Made by a program: the position numbers and the translations under genes
Notes under the pieces: model-generated
The model's input: the letters and a program-made list of their open reading frames with translations, nothing else
Told to the model about the DNA's origin: nothing
Databases searched by the model: none
NCBI GenBank assembly: GCA_008508345.1
Contig: QNGE01002351.1
Location: 1 to 64,000, forward strand
Origin: Paragonimus westermani
Taxonomy: Eukaryota > Platyhelminthes > Trematoda > Plagiorchiida > Troglotrematidae
Length of the DNA: 64,000 nucleotides
Direction: 5' to 3'
Part shown: positions 45,001 through 57,240 of the stretch, one piece after another
Layout: each line of letters opens with the position of its first letter
How positions within the stretch are numbered: the stretch's first letter is position 1

Positions 45001-48000
45001 TCGACTAACTTTCTATCCGATGGCTTATGAACTGTGAACGTTTGTCCGGGTTGATTACAATTCGCGTAGCCGCGCTCTGATTCAGTCAAGCGTGCAGAAG
45101 TGCATCAATAACATCATACTACAGTTTACCACGTGAGCACGCTGAAGTCAGATTAGTCCACTACAGATGCCTCTTAGGTGGAAATAAAAAATTACTTAAG
45201 CAAAGAACAAAGGCAATGAGCTGGTGTTCACCCAGACAGGCCACGACAGTAGCCACATATTAAACACGAGGCGGATGACTGGAAAACACAGTCACAGAAT
45301 TTGTTACTTGAAAAGCCTCACGCGCTTTGGGTTATGGGTATTCATACATTAGAAGTTCTCATATGACTGTAAAAGGCCGGTCGTGGAAAAATTACTAACC
45401 GAGGACATTATTCCAGTCATTGCTGAAACCTAGGAGGTTGGTCTGTCAAATGAATCAGTAGTGTGTCACGAACAATCTGTGCTTCTGAAATTAATTAAAA
45501 GATAACATTTAACCACTTTCTTGAGGTACCATTGCAAGGACTGCATTTCAATGACAAAACAGGGGTGAAAATCGTTATGTCTACAGTTTTGCAAAACACG
45601 GCATTCATTCAGACTATTTCTGCAATGCGTTGACATTTCGTTCCAATGCTTTTGCAAAGAGAGCATCAAGTCTGACCTACACTCAATCCACGTTGGCTGA
45701 TTTCCAGTCTGAGACAGTTTAAGTTCGAATTTACCGATTAAGCATACAAGTTACTACCGAAAGCAATTTTGTCATTTTTGGAAAACACACTGTAGGTCAG
45801 AGTGGTATTTTTCACCACAGCTGAAGTTTACATTCTTTCATACCAAACTACGGTTATTGCAGCAATGTACTGTTTCCGGCACCTTATAAAGTCGGAAAAC
45901 GCATTTACGTTGGGGTTCAGCAAGAAGGTACTGTTGTAAAAACCATTAAGGCGTTTTGTGAGGTTATTCTAATGAAATATTCATTTGATCAAATCCCATG
46001 TATCTTTTACCAGCAAATTTGAGAAATTAACACAGCGCTATCTAATAGGGTGTCTCAGTCAATTTAGTTAGATCATAACCTAGCGATGACATTACTGAAA
46101 ACTTGAGAATCAACTATCGGAAAGCTTAGGGGGGTATAGTAAGACCGGCGTCCAAATTCACTCAAAGTATGGTAGAAAGATAACCACTTAAATCCTTCTC
46201 TCTTATTTCCTTTGGATTTTAATTTGTGGAGGTGTAGTACACGAGTCAGTTTTCTGAACTATACCAGTATTTGCTGTTATGTGAGATGCTACAATGAAAA
46301 CAATCCACGGGCAATGTGTGGTCTCAAAAGATAGCGTAATGAAAAGTTCTGGAATTAAAAGTTGTAGAACAAACGCTACTCTAGCTGTTGGTAGAACTCC
46401 GTACATACAAAATATAGACGATTTCTTACATACATGGGTGCTTCATTGAGCAGTTACGGTTTATATTATGAGATCTCTCATCATTCATAAAATGTTGCTA
46501 ACACAACAAACCAAAATGAATTCCTAAATTTCGGGTCAAACAAAGGACGTAAACTGCGGCTACATACAACATCGGAAGTCGGAAAGTTTCGCGTCTCACC
46601 ATTTGAGGAATGGCCACTATCGCTTTTCATCTGGCTTTGTTGATCATACTTGCCTATTCGATTCCCTAAACTAGAAACTACTAAACTTATTCGATTTAAA
46701 CCTCGAACTAATGAAAAAGCAGTTTGGTAAGTTACACAGTCTTAAAAAGTAACGCTTCTATTGAGAGGATAATTTTTGTGAACAAGCGATGATGATGCAG
46801 CTTCAGATATACTTACAAAATGGTAATGCACCATATCGTCCTTTATTAAAAGAAACAGAATATGGTTATTTCAGTTGCTTCTCTCAATAAAAACGGCATG
46901 GGAAATTAAAACGAATAAGAACTCCTAAAATGTGTATTCTTAAGCTCTCTCTGTTCTACTATTCCGGAAATCACTCATGATGATCATGGCATGAAATGAG
47001 ACGCTCTCATCAAATACCACGTTCGCTTAGTATTAAGGAGTAAGCAATTCAGTCTATATATTAATTGAGAATTTCGATAAACCGTCATCTGTTATTACAC
47101 TGAACAATTATCAGTCCATAATTTCGTTTTTGTTAGTTTGCGAGTTCAAATGACTTGGACGTTTGAACAACGCCTCTACTTTGTATGACCACAGGTGTGA
47201 ACCTGTTTAAGTTACTTCCTAAAGTACACTTTCTCCTGATTGGTTTTCTTTGTTCCAGTTGCATTTTAGATTCTTGTGTTTTTGTTTCGTCTCAGTACAT
47301 GTAAATTTAACGAGACATTGATGATTTTGAAGTGAACATCCTTATAAATATGCATATAGGCGTCTTCGCGTGCTTTATATTCTTCTTGTGTCGATGTTAT
47401 AGTAATATGAGCAATTTAAAATTCTAACGTGTTCACTTCCGACTGTTCGAATGAACTTCTGCAGATTATTTCACCTGGCCAGCATTCCTAAAGGTTATGC
47501 AGATATATGGTTTCAGGCTTTCAGAACGATCCTCTGAAGTGTTGAGGCATACAGATCAAAGATGATATCTATCGAACCTGACACACAATTGTTGAACCGC
47601 TCCGTTTGTTGTCATTTCCCGTTGTTTTACACACATCCTTTTGTGAACGGCTTAGGTTTGCAAATTGATTAAATCAAGAGGGTCTTAATGTTTGGGGCAA
47701 CCGAAAATCTTATGCTTGCTCTAGATCCTTATGTTACCTTCGATGTGCTTAACCAGTTTGAACACAAAGCATAGAAAGGATCAGAACTATTGTAGCGAAT
47801 AAAGCTCGCTGACCAAAAACAGCAGACAAACCGCGGACCAATGTAGTCTTTACGGCTGTTTGGATAATCAGGGCTTAAAAAATGTACCACTGTACCCAGT
47901 TTTGTCAGCATCTATACCACCTCAGCAAAAGTTGGCGAAGCGGATAGCTAAGATAGAACCGGTAAACTAGTTGGCAAATGAGAAGACGTTAAACAGAATC

Positions 48001-48544
48001 CTCAAGTGGTTAAAATTCTTCACATTATCTGTCTGTAAAAGGATGTCCAAATTACTTTGAGGACTGGACTTTCAGTTAAGTGCTCATTTTATTAAAAGTC
48101 TACCTGAATTGACCAATACTCATGCTCTAACAGCCTATTACTAGAACATGGTGAAGCAAGCTTCAACAAACCATTGGTGAATACAGCTACAAAAGTAGAC
48201 ACGCAAAAGCACTGTTGGATGAATCATGAATTGATTGGATAATCTTGGACAGCTGATATTCGCGACCGTTTGCCTCTGGGCTATCTATGAATAATGAATG
48301 TGAGTAAAACAGTGATTATTACACGAAGCTGAAAGCGGCTTTGCAATAGTCTTACAAAGTGGACAAAAGTAAAGCGTTCACGTGATAGGTCAAAACAACA
48401 GTACTGTTTACTCTCAGTACTGTAGACCTATTAACTTGTGCCAACTTTAGCTCACAAAACTCCGATCTCTCTCGCCACCCAGATCATACACTATGTGGTG
48501 CAGTAACTAAACTTTCGGATTTCTGAACACATTCCAAACATCGG

Positions 48545-48590
48545 CGCACGATTTCGAGCCGAACCATATGCATGCATGCTCTAACCAACA
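48545..48590 (-). mobile_element. Possible tRNA-derived SINE head
   Basis: The minus strand reads GTGTTGGTTAGAGCATG, like the D-arm of a tRNA, then within 30 bases GGCTCGAAATCGTGC, a B box with one mismatch (GCTCGAAATC for GTTCGAAATC). Spacing is slightly short for a tRNA. No other supporting feature is seen, so it is a weak call. Confidence 0.3.
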
Positions 48591-51500
48591 CATGCCAATA
48601 ATATCAGTGACTGCTCCAGGTTAGATTCCGAACTGGTTTTCACAATCAGTTCCATCGTTGATAAAGCTGTATTGTTCTCATATGTTGAGACGGTTAACAC
48701 GCAACATTATGAGTACACACATGCACAGAGGGGCTCCGTTATTAGCTTTACCCTGTCGTGGGAACAAGGGTAATGATTGACCAACATCGTACTAGGCTTC
48801 CCCTTGTCATCAGGGGAACAGGTAATCAGGTTCTCACTGTTTAGACCGTCCTATTCTGTGCTATGCACCTAGTGACATACTAAGGAATGTCGAAGGTCAT
48901 AAATCGTGCGCATTAACACTCTTGTCTACTTTCATCCTATCCGTTTCCTGAAAAGGTGTTTTATATTTCTGATTAACAAAGCTTCGCCCAGTCACCCATA
49001 AACAGTTAGGTCCGATTATTCTAACACTGTATGCTTCAAGGACAGTTGTGTACTTCTGTAAAAAGTGGACGTGTATCAGCAAGGAGTTGGGGGTAAGCAA
49101 ATATGGCTCCAGTTATATCTAAGCGATCACAAATTGAAATGCACAATCACTGAATAAAACCAGTCTACATTATCAACAAAATTAGTCCTCAAAACATTGT
49201 ACAGTTTGGTGATTCGTCCTGGCATTTTCGGAATAGTTCATCAGAACAGACTGAGACCTCAATCAAGATATACATTGTTACCAAGCTGTTTTTAGAAATG
49301 AAGATTTATCCCATTCGGAACGGTTTGGTGTATGTAACAGATAACCAGTTCATTTTAAACCATTGTGAAAGTTTCACCTTAAGTGTACTTCTTAACAGAT
49401 ATATATATCTGTTTACTACGTGTCAGGTGGCTCGGTTATTAATTTCTATATGGTGCTTTTTTGACAGTATGTCAGAAACTAAATTTTGTAGACCAGAGAA
49501 GTTCATGGTATCAACCTGTTTTGAAAAACACAGAAACCAGTACAAGTACGCTTAGCAGAAGCGCAGGCAGATTGGCCATATAAAAATGCGAATGCAACAG
49601 CTGCGACCGTTTATGAGTAATGTTCAGTTTGCACTACTTACCGCATTTTGGTATGTTGGTTTTTTAAACAATAGTTTAGGTGGTCGATCATGCGATGAAA
49701 ACAGGAACGTGCTGACGTACTGATGAATTACACGGGAAACGAGAGTCTGTCTTTCACGTCACAATCGTGTTTTGAACAGTGGAAAATGATGTGAAAGTTT
49801 GGTGGAATATAGGAATGTGATAAAACTGAGGAATGTGGAGAAATTTACCTGATTTAGACGAACGGGTGTTCATTCAATCTGAGTCGAATATATTAGTTGG
49901 GGTTTCACAACGGGAGGCAGCGCCTGTATTGGTGACGCAGTAATTATCGAATAAGTTCGCAAGTCCTTACCAACCGAAGCACATGTACCTTGACCGGAAT
50001 ATAGTGAACATAGTGCAAACTGTAGCGGAAGGTTAGAACATTTCAATTGTCAGCAGTGATGCAGCTGACAGGCGAACTGTTCCCATTCCCAAAAAAACAC
50101 AAGGGCATTCCACTGGTGGTTTGGTGACACAGTTCTTCTGAATGAAAAACGGGATCATTAACAGTGAAATAAAGAGTAACCGATAGCTTACTTTACAAAA
50201 AAAATGTATGACTACCTTTCTTTCCCGGATACACGATGAAAAATTAGTCCTCGAATAAAATGACTATCGGTAAGAATTTTCTAAACCTCAGTTTCTATAT
50301 ACGAGCAGCGAATGTCAAATTTGTCTGTATAAAACGCTGACCTGACTGTCATAACGAAGCTATGGGTATTTTTATGGTGGACCTATGCCGAAGTGAACGA
50401 AAATTTCATCAGAAGATGAGGCTGTGAAGCGTATTCTATCAAGAATTTCAGACCGGTAATGTTGGGATATCAGAACCAATGTAGAGTGGACCGTGAAAAT
50501 GCATATTTACTTTTAAGATTCGGAAAGCACACAATCCGTGAATGTTGTGGATGTTCACTCAGAATGTCGCTTTGGGAATAAGATCAACAAGGTTTTTCCA
50601 TAATTTCTCTTCAATCTATAAATCATCCACTCATATCTCCCAGTGCGCTACATTTTGCAACTATATCTGAGTAAAGAAAACGTATTCGTGGATTGAAAAT
50701 TTGCCAGCATAGTGTCAAATTCGATCCCACGAACTCTCAGTTAATTCAGGCAGTGTGATGTTACTAATGATCTCTGTGATTTTTAATGCATAGTAGGCAG
50801 TAACCAGTCATACTTAAGTTGACTATTTTTATGAAACATCGGTACCACTACATCACAAACTACTGACACTTGAAATAAACCCAAATGTTTTTGCGCATGC
50901 TTGATTTTCTTGGCAATATGCTTGGTTTCAAGATCAGTACCGTCTAAGCGACGTGGTATTGCACATTTTTATGAGGTTGCGTTCTGAAAACAACCCTGAA
51001 TAAACGTATACACGTCAACGTACATAGGCATTACACTCCGCTTGTCACAGGAGTGACGTCGAGGTCAGACGAACGTTTTCTCCTAAATGAATCGTTGTAA
51101 TCGCTTACTTGTAATTCAAACATCTTTTAGCTGCAGCCCTTTAGAATAGCACCTGTCCCAGCAACTAATTCAACGAGAGTCGAAGATGGTTTTAGATTTT
51201 ACACAATGGAAACACGAAAGAAACGATAAGGTTCACGATAACATGTATCTATGAGGTACCACATTTTTCATTTTGAATATCGAGGGTGTTTCCTTTAAGA
51301 CAACTGAGACTTTATCTGTCTCTTTCTGAGGGCTGTTGCTCGGCCACGCAATCGTCAGCCTCTTTCAACATTGTCAACTTTGTGCGAGATGGCAATTCCT
51401 TTTTCCAATATCGGGCCAGTTGACGGACGACTGACCCATGGTAGATAACCTGTTGTGATAATCGCCAAATGGATAGGTTTCTTAAGGTCAATCAGTCAAG

Positions 51501-54500
51501 CATGTGCTTACTAAGAATGGACAGTTTAACTCACCCCAACCGTTGTTGCATCACGCGAAGATCAACTGATCAAACATTGGGTGAGTTGAATGAATGCTCA
51601 GCATTAAACGTTTCTTCCTCGTCTGGGTAACTGGCTAAAAGACCCGATAACTTATAACAAGGCGAACGCACTGCGCACTACTCGTCCAACTCATTTGTGG
51701 ATAGGTGTGTTAATTAATCAGTAATGGTGAGATGTGTGCGACCATCTGACCGAAAAATTCATGTTGCCCATGAAGAATGGGGAGTTTGCAGTACCGTGCG
51801 TGGCAACCGGTCGACTTGGCGACCATGTTTGATTATTATCATCATACCGAAGGCACGTTTACACGTGTTGCCTACTGTCAATCTGAAGGTGATATTTCAA
51901 TGAGATAGGCCCAGCATCGGAATAAATGTCTACTAAGGCACTACAGTGAGCTAGGTGAAACGTAAATTTTGATAGGTTAGCTGAACAATCAAGAACATGG
52001 GTACATTTAATTTGGTAGGTCACCAGCTGACCCACTACCGTCAAGTCTTCACCAATCTGTTCAAAAACATAAGCTTCAGAGATATTATGGCCTGTGCTGT
52101 GCACCCGCCTACCGTGAATTGGGTATTTTGCAGGGAAAATATGTTGCCTCATGTTCGGCAAGTTGTGAGTCGTATGGATGCCGCTCAGTATGTATGATTG
52201 ATAGCGTTGCTTTTTGTCAATCATACTGCGACTTCACCCTCCCACATTGATGAGATATTTGAAGGTAAGTTCCACCACACACTGAAGAAGACATTAACCT
52301 ATCATGCTGATGCAGGCTTTATTGCAGCTGCAAATTAGCTAATATACAACATGAAAGACAAAACCGCCAGACAACCAACCTTTCTCAAAATTCCTAACTA
52401 CTCCGTAGAACGAATGTATCAAATAGAGTAAAATTGCAAGTCACTTTGAAGATAAAGTGTTTTGGAGCCTGCACCGATTTCTGTTGACCAAGTGGTCTCT
52501 CTGAAAATGGCAACTGTAGGAAAACATCTGTCTTTACACAACGTGCACGGTCGACAGGAAGTTCTCTGGTTAGCTGTGGATGTTTGTATGCTTTTCTGAA
52601 AATCCATAGATAAGAAGCAGTCTTGCAGAGAACTATGCTTTCCGAGCTAACATACCAACAACAAAATTCGGCGTGGTAGAAAACAATTATTCCACCCAAC
52701 CTTCGTTTACAGATGACCGAGGCAAAATTGATAAACTAAAGATACCAAGCGTTCCAGGTGAGTTTTCGATAAACAGGAGCTGACGAGATCACATCTAACT
52801 GTCATGTAAATAAAACTTCTAAAATAGACTTGTTGTTTTTAGAATCAACTTCAAAAGCAACAGCTAAATCAGTACGTGAGAAGATTAAAGTGTGTTTTAA
52901 AGCTTGATTAAAGAGTCACGGTCAGTAACCGACAAAATGTTTTAACCAACCATGGGAACATTGAAGGAGTAAGATACTGGATCAAGGCGTCTTTCTGTTG
53001 ATACTCCTTTAAACTGCTCATATTTACACTTCTCTAATTCAAATGTAGTCTGGTGGATGAGTTGGGCAGTCTAACAGATGTTGCGCTGGACTCCACCAAC
53101 AAAAATGTTTGGATCGCAGAAAGCTCTGGGTTGATATTGATACTTATCTTTTCTTTGCTAGATTGACTTTATCATTAATATATTCGCCTTTGTCTGAACA
53201 CGCACCAAATTCGAAAATGCAACACTTTGTGTAGTGCAGTGGGTACTGCGCTATATGTCACGTGATCCACTAATGTACATAAAAAGCACTCAGCACTTTG
53301 CTAGGGTGTCTCATCTGCTTGATGCATGCGGGAATGAGTGTGTACATTCATTGTGCAAAGTGAAACTACATGCTTATGACCTCCACGCATGAGGCTTTAG
53401 ACATTGACAACCAGATTAACGTTATACATAGGTGGTGACCACTGATCAGAAGAAAGGGAAATGTATGGTGTAAGACGCGCTTTTTTACTCTTCTCAGTTA
53501 ATTTATTAAACATATACCAAGCACGATTCTCAAAACCTTTGACTCCATTTGTATTGAACCCTGTGCCCATATTCTGTTACACACCCCCTAGTCATAATCA
53601 AGCAAGCGACAGTCATCCTGACAGTAACCAAATGTCAGCCGATTCGGAATGGAGGAAGAAACCAGGTTTGCCGGCAGAGTGCACACAATGAGTTAGCTCA
53701 CCTTCTGGGCTGTGGTAGGGTAAAGTTGAATCGCTTGATTTTTGACCCTGTTGACCGAAGCATCCTAGGTCCATGTATTGGTGGACGAAATGGGAAGGCA
53801 GACGACACCTAAATGGAACAATACGGTAGCGCAGTGGAGAACAAAAATGTCCCTGTAATTGACCAGTTTAAAAATGATTAAAGGCATGATAATTTAGGTA
53901 GGCAAATGCACAGCAGTGAAAACTCCATGGATGAATTATTTCACAGTGGTGTTATACAGTATGCGTCAGTCATCGGAGCGCACTACCGTGAAGTCGCTTA
54001 TCGCATTCAGTTTTCTTGAGGGCACGTAACAAGAGCTGTCATCAAAAGTAGTGCATAATTAGGTTTGCGTTGTTGAACACTTCAAGAATTTGGGCTCTGC
54101 AATCCTTTCAAGCAGGTTTTTACATCGACCCCACCAAAATGTTGACACGAACCAACACGACTTTCCAAAGTCGTTATCTGAGATCGGAAGCAAGGATCTG
54201 CTGTAGTCGACAAGGTTCTCTGTCTCGAAATGGAGGATTGTTGTATCGATAAACTTTTAGATTCAAAAAGGTGAGTTTTTAACTGCTACGTCTCAGCTCT
54301 CGTCTCTACGTTACAGACAACAATAAGCAATATGAACCTGCTAACGTGAATTTTGCTTCAGCAACCACATTCAACAGTATCTTCTTCGAAAAAAGTCATC
54401 ACTGACAAGCCATAATGGTTTAGCTGGCGGTTGACTACCTGTTTCCGGACGTTATCGAGTTTCAAGCAAACCCATCTTAGCAAGCTAGTTAGAATCTTCG

Positions 54501-55479
54501 TCAGCTGTATAATACTGTGGATTTATCGACTTATCAAAATCAACCAGATTTTCTGAATGAGGCTGGAACAGTTACTTCAACTTTACAAACAAAAAGCAAA
54601 CTTCAGCCGTCGTCTTAACTGAAGATGGCGGCAACAGCAGCGAAATAAGCGAACTCCAGCAGCTTCTCAGAAGGGAAAGTGCACAGAAAGCTCAGCCAAT
54701 AAAGACAAACACAAGAGAAATACACTTCGTCGTGCCCTCTGCCGTGTACTTTCATATTCGTGCTTTGAATGACGCATTATGTGTTCGTCAGTACAACAGG
54801 AACCTGGTAAATCCCACAAATACAAGGTGAGAATAATGTACCACATGTGACCGTGCACGGTCACTACCGTCAGTGTACGAAACGCTGCGGTGAAACCCTA
54901 AACGCTGGAAGTTTAATATTTAAATCTGCGGTGGGTGACATTTCTTCCGAGCTCGTTTGAAATCCTATGGATCACTGTGAATGTTAGACAACACTCCGGC
55001 TGCCTAATCAATGTGACCCCAGGTCCGCATGTGATTTACTTGCTAATATTTTTCTAATTAATGATCGGGCGAAAAATATATTGTGGGCTGATAAATGTCA
55101 TCGCCAGCTAGATCTAACTGACCAGTATAAAGACATCGGAGATTTGTTCTACAGCACTGTTGCGTCCTTCGCCAAAAATTCTTTACAGCAACATTTCACC
55201 GGTATTACACCTGTGGGATGCCATCTCGAATGAAAAAGTCGTCAATGATCTTGACAGGTTGTAAATCAATCTGTGTGTGAACGGCGCCAAAAAGTCACCA
55301 CACACGTCTAGGACCAGCATTGTAAATCGATTGCCATAAACCGTTGATGGCGCACACAACCTAAACTTCCCACCTTCATCTTTCAGTTACACTAGCAAAA
55401 AATGACCGTGTTAAAAAGATGTTATTACAACTCCGAAGGTTTTTTTTCAGTTTCTCGATGGACGGGGGCAAGGTTCCCA

Positions 55480-56390
55480 GGGTTTAAAAAACCTACAAAA
55501 TGTCACCCATCTTCAAAAGTAACGATCGCAATCGGTCCGTTAATCGCAGGCCGGAAACATATGTCACTGACGATTGCCTTAACGTTTACAAATAGTTGGG
55601 TCGATGACAAGCTCCTAAACTTTCATACCATGTGCACTGTTACCTGGGACGAATCGTATGTTTTGGAGAAAATTCATTCGGAATAATCTGAATTTATGAT
55701 AAAACGGTTCAAGAAATGCCAAACCAATTCACGTGGCCTTTCCAGATTTGTCTGAGATCCTTGACTGAGTAAAATCGGCAACGCTGAGCCCGAAGTTTCG
55801 TAACGATTGGGCAGAACATCCCCTACTCTTGAGGTCACCAAGAAAATCCAAGGCCGCCGCTTCAAGTTCATAGTGATGAAGCATTGTCAGATTTTCATAG
55901 TGCGTCTAGTTTTGCATCAAAAAATTACATGCTAAGACCTGTGGCCTTCATTCCGTACTTGTACAGAATCTCATGGTTTGTCAAATCCCAGTTGATAATG
56001 TAGGCGGATGACACCACAAACCTGTATATGTTGGGCAGTATGGCTGAACATTAGAAGCTACAGAGTGATTTGAAAAAGTTCATCGTTGGATCATGAATGA
56101 TCGATTCCTGGTTAACATGACCAAATGCGAAGTGATGTATCTTTCATAGTCGGTTGGATAAAATAACTTCTGACAGGTGAAGAACTGGGTAACATGGAAG
56201 TGAGCCGTACTTGACCACGGTTGTTTGGGTTGAAGTTAGTCTGTCTCTCAACTAGTGGCTAATGACCGAGAACGCTTACTTGGTAGTTGGATTTTAAAAA
56301 ACATGGTTTGACGGTCTTACTTGGTTTGTGAAATCATTATATTCACTTGGTGAACGCTCAGTGACCTTGGGCTACCTCTCCCAGTTTTTG
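55480..56390 (+). mobile_element. CR1/Jockey-type LINE reverse transcriptase remnant
   Basis: The plus strand reads VTIAIGPL near 55,530 (the pre-RT block of CR1/Jockey elements), then, after a large internal loss, RPVAFIPYLYRI with KSQLIM, a stop in place of Y, ADDTTNLYML near 55,995 (the YADD box), LQSDLKKFHRWIMNDRFLVN followed by MTKCEVM, then TENAYLVVGF, KTWFDGLTWFVKSLYS and RSVTLGYLSQF (the post-RT thumb region). Only 430 bases separate the pre-RT block from the catalytic box, so most of the fingers and palm is deleted. The element ends abruptly where the Penelope endonuclease starts. Confidence 0.65.
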
Positions 56391-56397
56391 TGTATAC

Positions 56398-56772
56398 TCA
56401 TTTACGTGTTCCTGTGTAACTAGTTACATGGGTCGCACGACCAGGCGCTTATCCGAACGTATCCGTGAGCATCATCCAGCCTGGATCAATAGCGGAGTCA
56501 CCAAGACGATTACTAGCGCACTTGTTGCACACCTCGTTGATACCAATCATACTGTCAACCTGGCCTCCTCGTTTCGTCTGATTTACCAAGTCAAAGGCAT
56601 TCACTCAAAAGCTGTCAGATGCCGAATTTTGGCCACGGCTGAAGCGATCGGAATTCGATTGAATAATCCACCTTTGTGCGCACAGAAGCGCTTTGTTCGG
56701 GCGTTGAAATTACCATGGCCAAACATCCACACTACGACTTATCAAAACACCATGGTTCCGGTTACGTCATAA
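56398..56772 (+). pseudogene. GIY-YIG endonuclease of Penelope-like element, copy 4
   Basis: An open frame with an upstream SFTCSCVTS block (C-x-C) reads YMGRTTRRLSERIREHHPAW, then HLVDTNHTVN, FRLIYQVKGIHSKAVRCRIL, EAIGIRLNNPPLCAQKRFV and LKLPWP at the end. This is the complete Penelope endonuclease with YMG in place of YIG, R and E of the active site kept, and the conserved EA and final LPW. It is the only uninterrupted endonuclease in the window and looks the youngest copy. No RT precedes it, consistent with 5' truncation during insertion. Expression is not implied. Confidence 0.92.
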
Positions 56773-57240
56773 TGGTGACATAATCGTTTCAAAACGTCGT
56801 CTCCATGTGTGCCTATGACGTGTTTGACCTCACTTGAACTTGCCATTTGTTTTGTTCGCTTTGCCCTGACAACACTGTTTCATATAAATGTTATGTATTT
56901 GGCCTGATGATGAATAACCGAAGACGAGCTTGTTCGCTACACCATTTTTCTGATAAGTACTTTGGGGATTTTCACCCACTCTCCCAGTTTGTTGTACTTA
57001 ATCCGTGAAGGGAATTGCTCGTTTTAAAAAGACAAAGCGTAGAAGTACAGACGGCTTGTTAAACCTACTCAGACAAATTGGGCAGGATAGAAATCCTTTT
57101 AGTGTGTTGCCAGCACATTCAAGTGGGTGGTTTTGCTATGTAGTGTTCCCTATCAACGTCAACAGTTCACAGGAAAAGTACTCATGCCTGATGAAGACAG
57201 CCACCTCAGGGATAACCCACAACATCAAGTGACCTGGTAA
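56773..57240 (+). other. 3' tail of Penelope copy 4, with hammerhead-like boxes
   Basis: After the stop lie untranslated sequence and ggcctgatgatgaataacc followed by gaagacgagc at about 56,908, and a second ctgatgaagacagccacc at about 57,187. CTGATGA is the first hammerhead core box, but the second box is degenerate (GAAG) or absent, and no stem II of quality forms. Penelope terminal repeats often carry such motifs, so these are probably decayed forms. Confidence 0.35.

Larger units (their letters stand above)
41601..55479. other. Long stretch with no recognised gene; one possible SINE
   Basis: Almost 14 kb in which I recognise no RT, transposase or host domain. Frames reach 127 codons (44,706-45,089, minus) and 121 codons (51,859-52,224, minus), but neither shows a known motif. 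A short (CA)n run lies at 42,025-42,037, and a possible SINE head at 48,545-48,590. It may be intronic or very old repeat DNA. Confidence 0.4.

Noticed and set aside
44706..45089. 127-codon minus-strand frame
   Set aside because: No recognised motif; cysteine spacing does not fit a zinc knuckle or other known finger.
49398..49410. Palindromic agatatatatatct
   Set aside because: A simple TA run with symmetric ends; no terminal inverted repeat or target duplication around it.
51859..52224. 121-codon minus-strand frame and opposing 66-codon plus-strand frame
   Set aside because: Neither shows a domain; the pair overlaps as chance frames commonly do.
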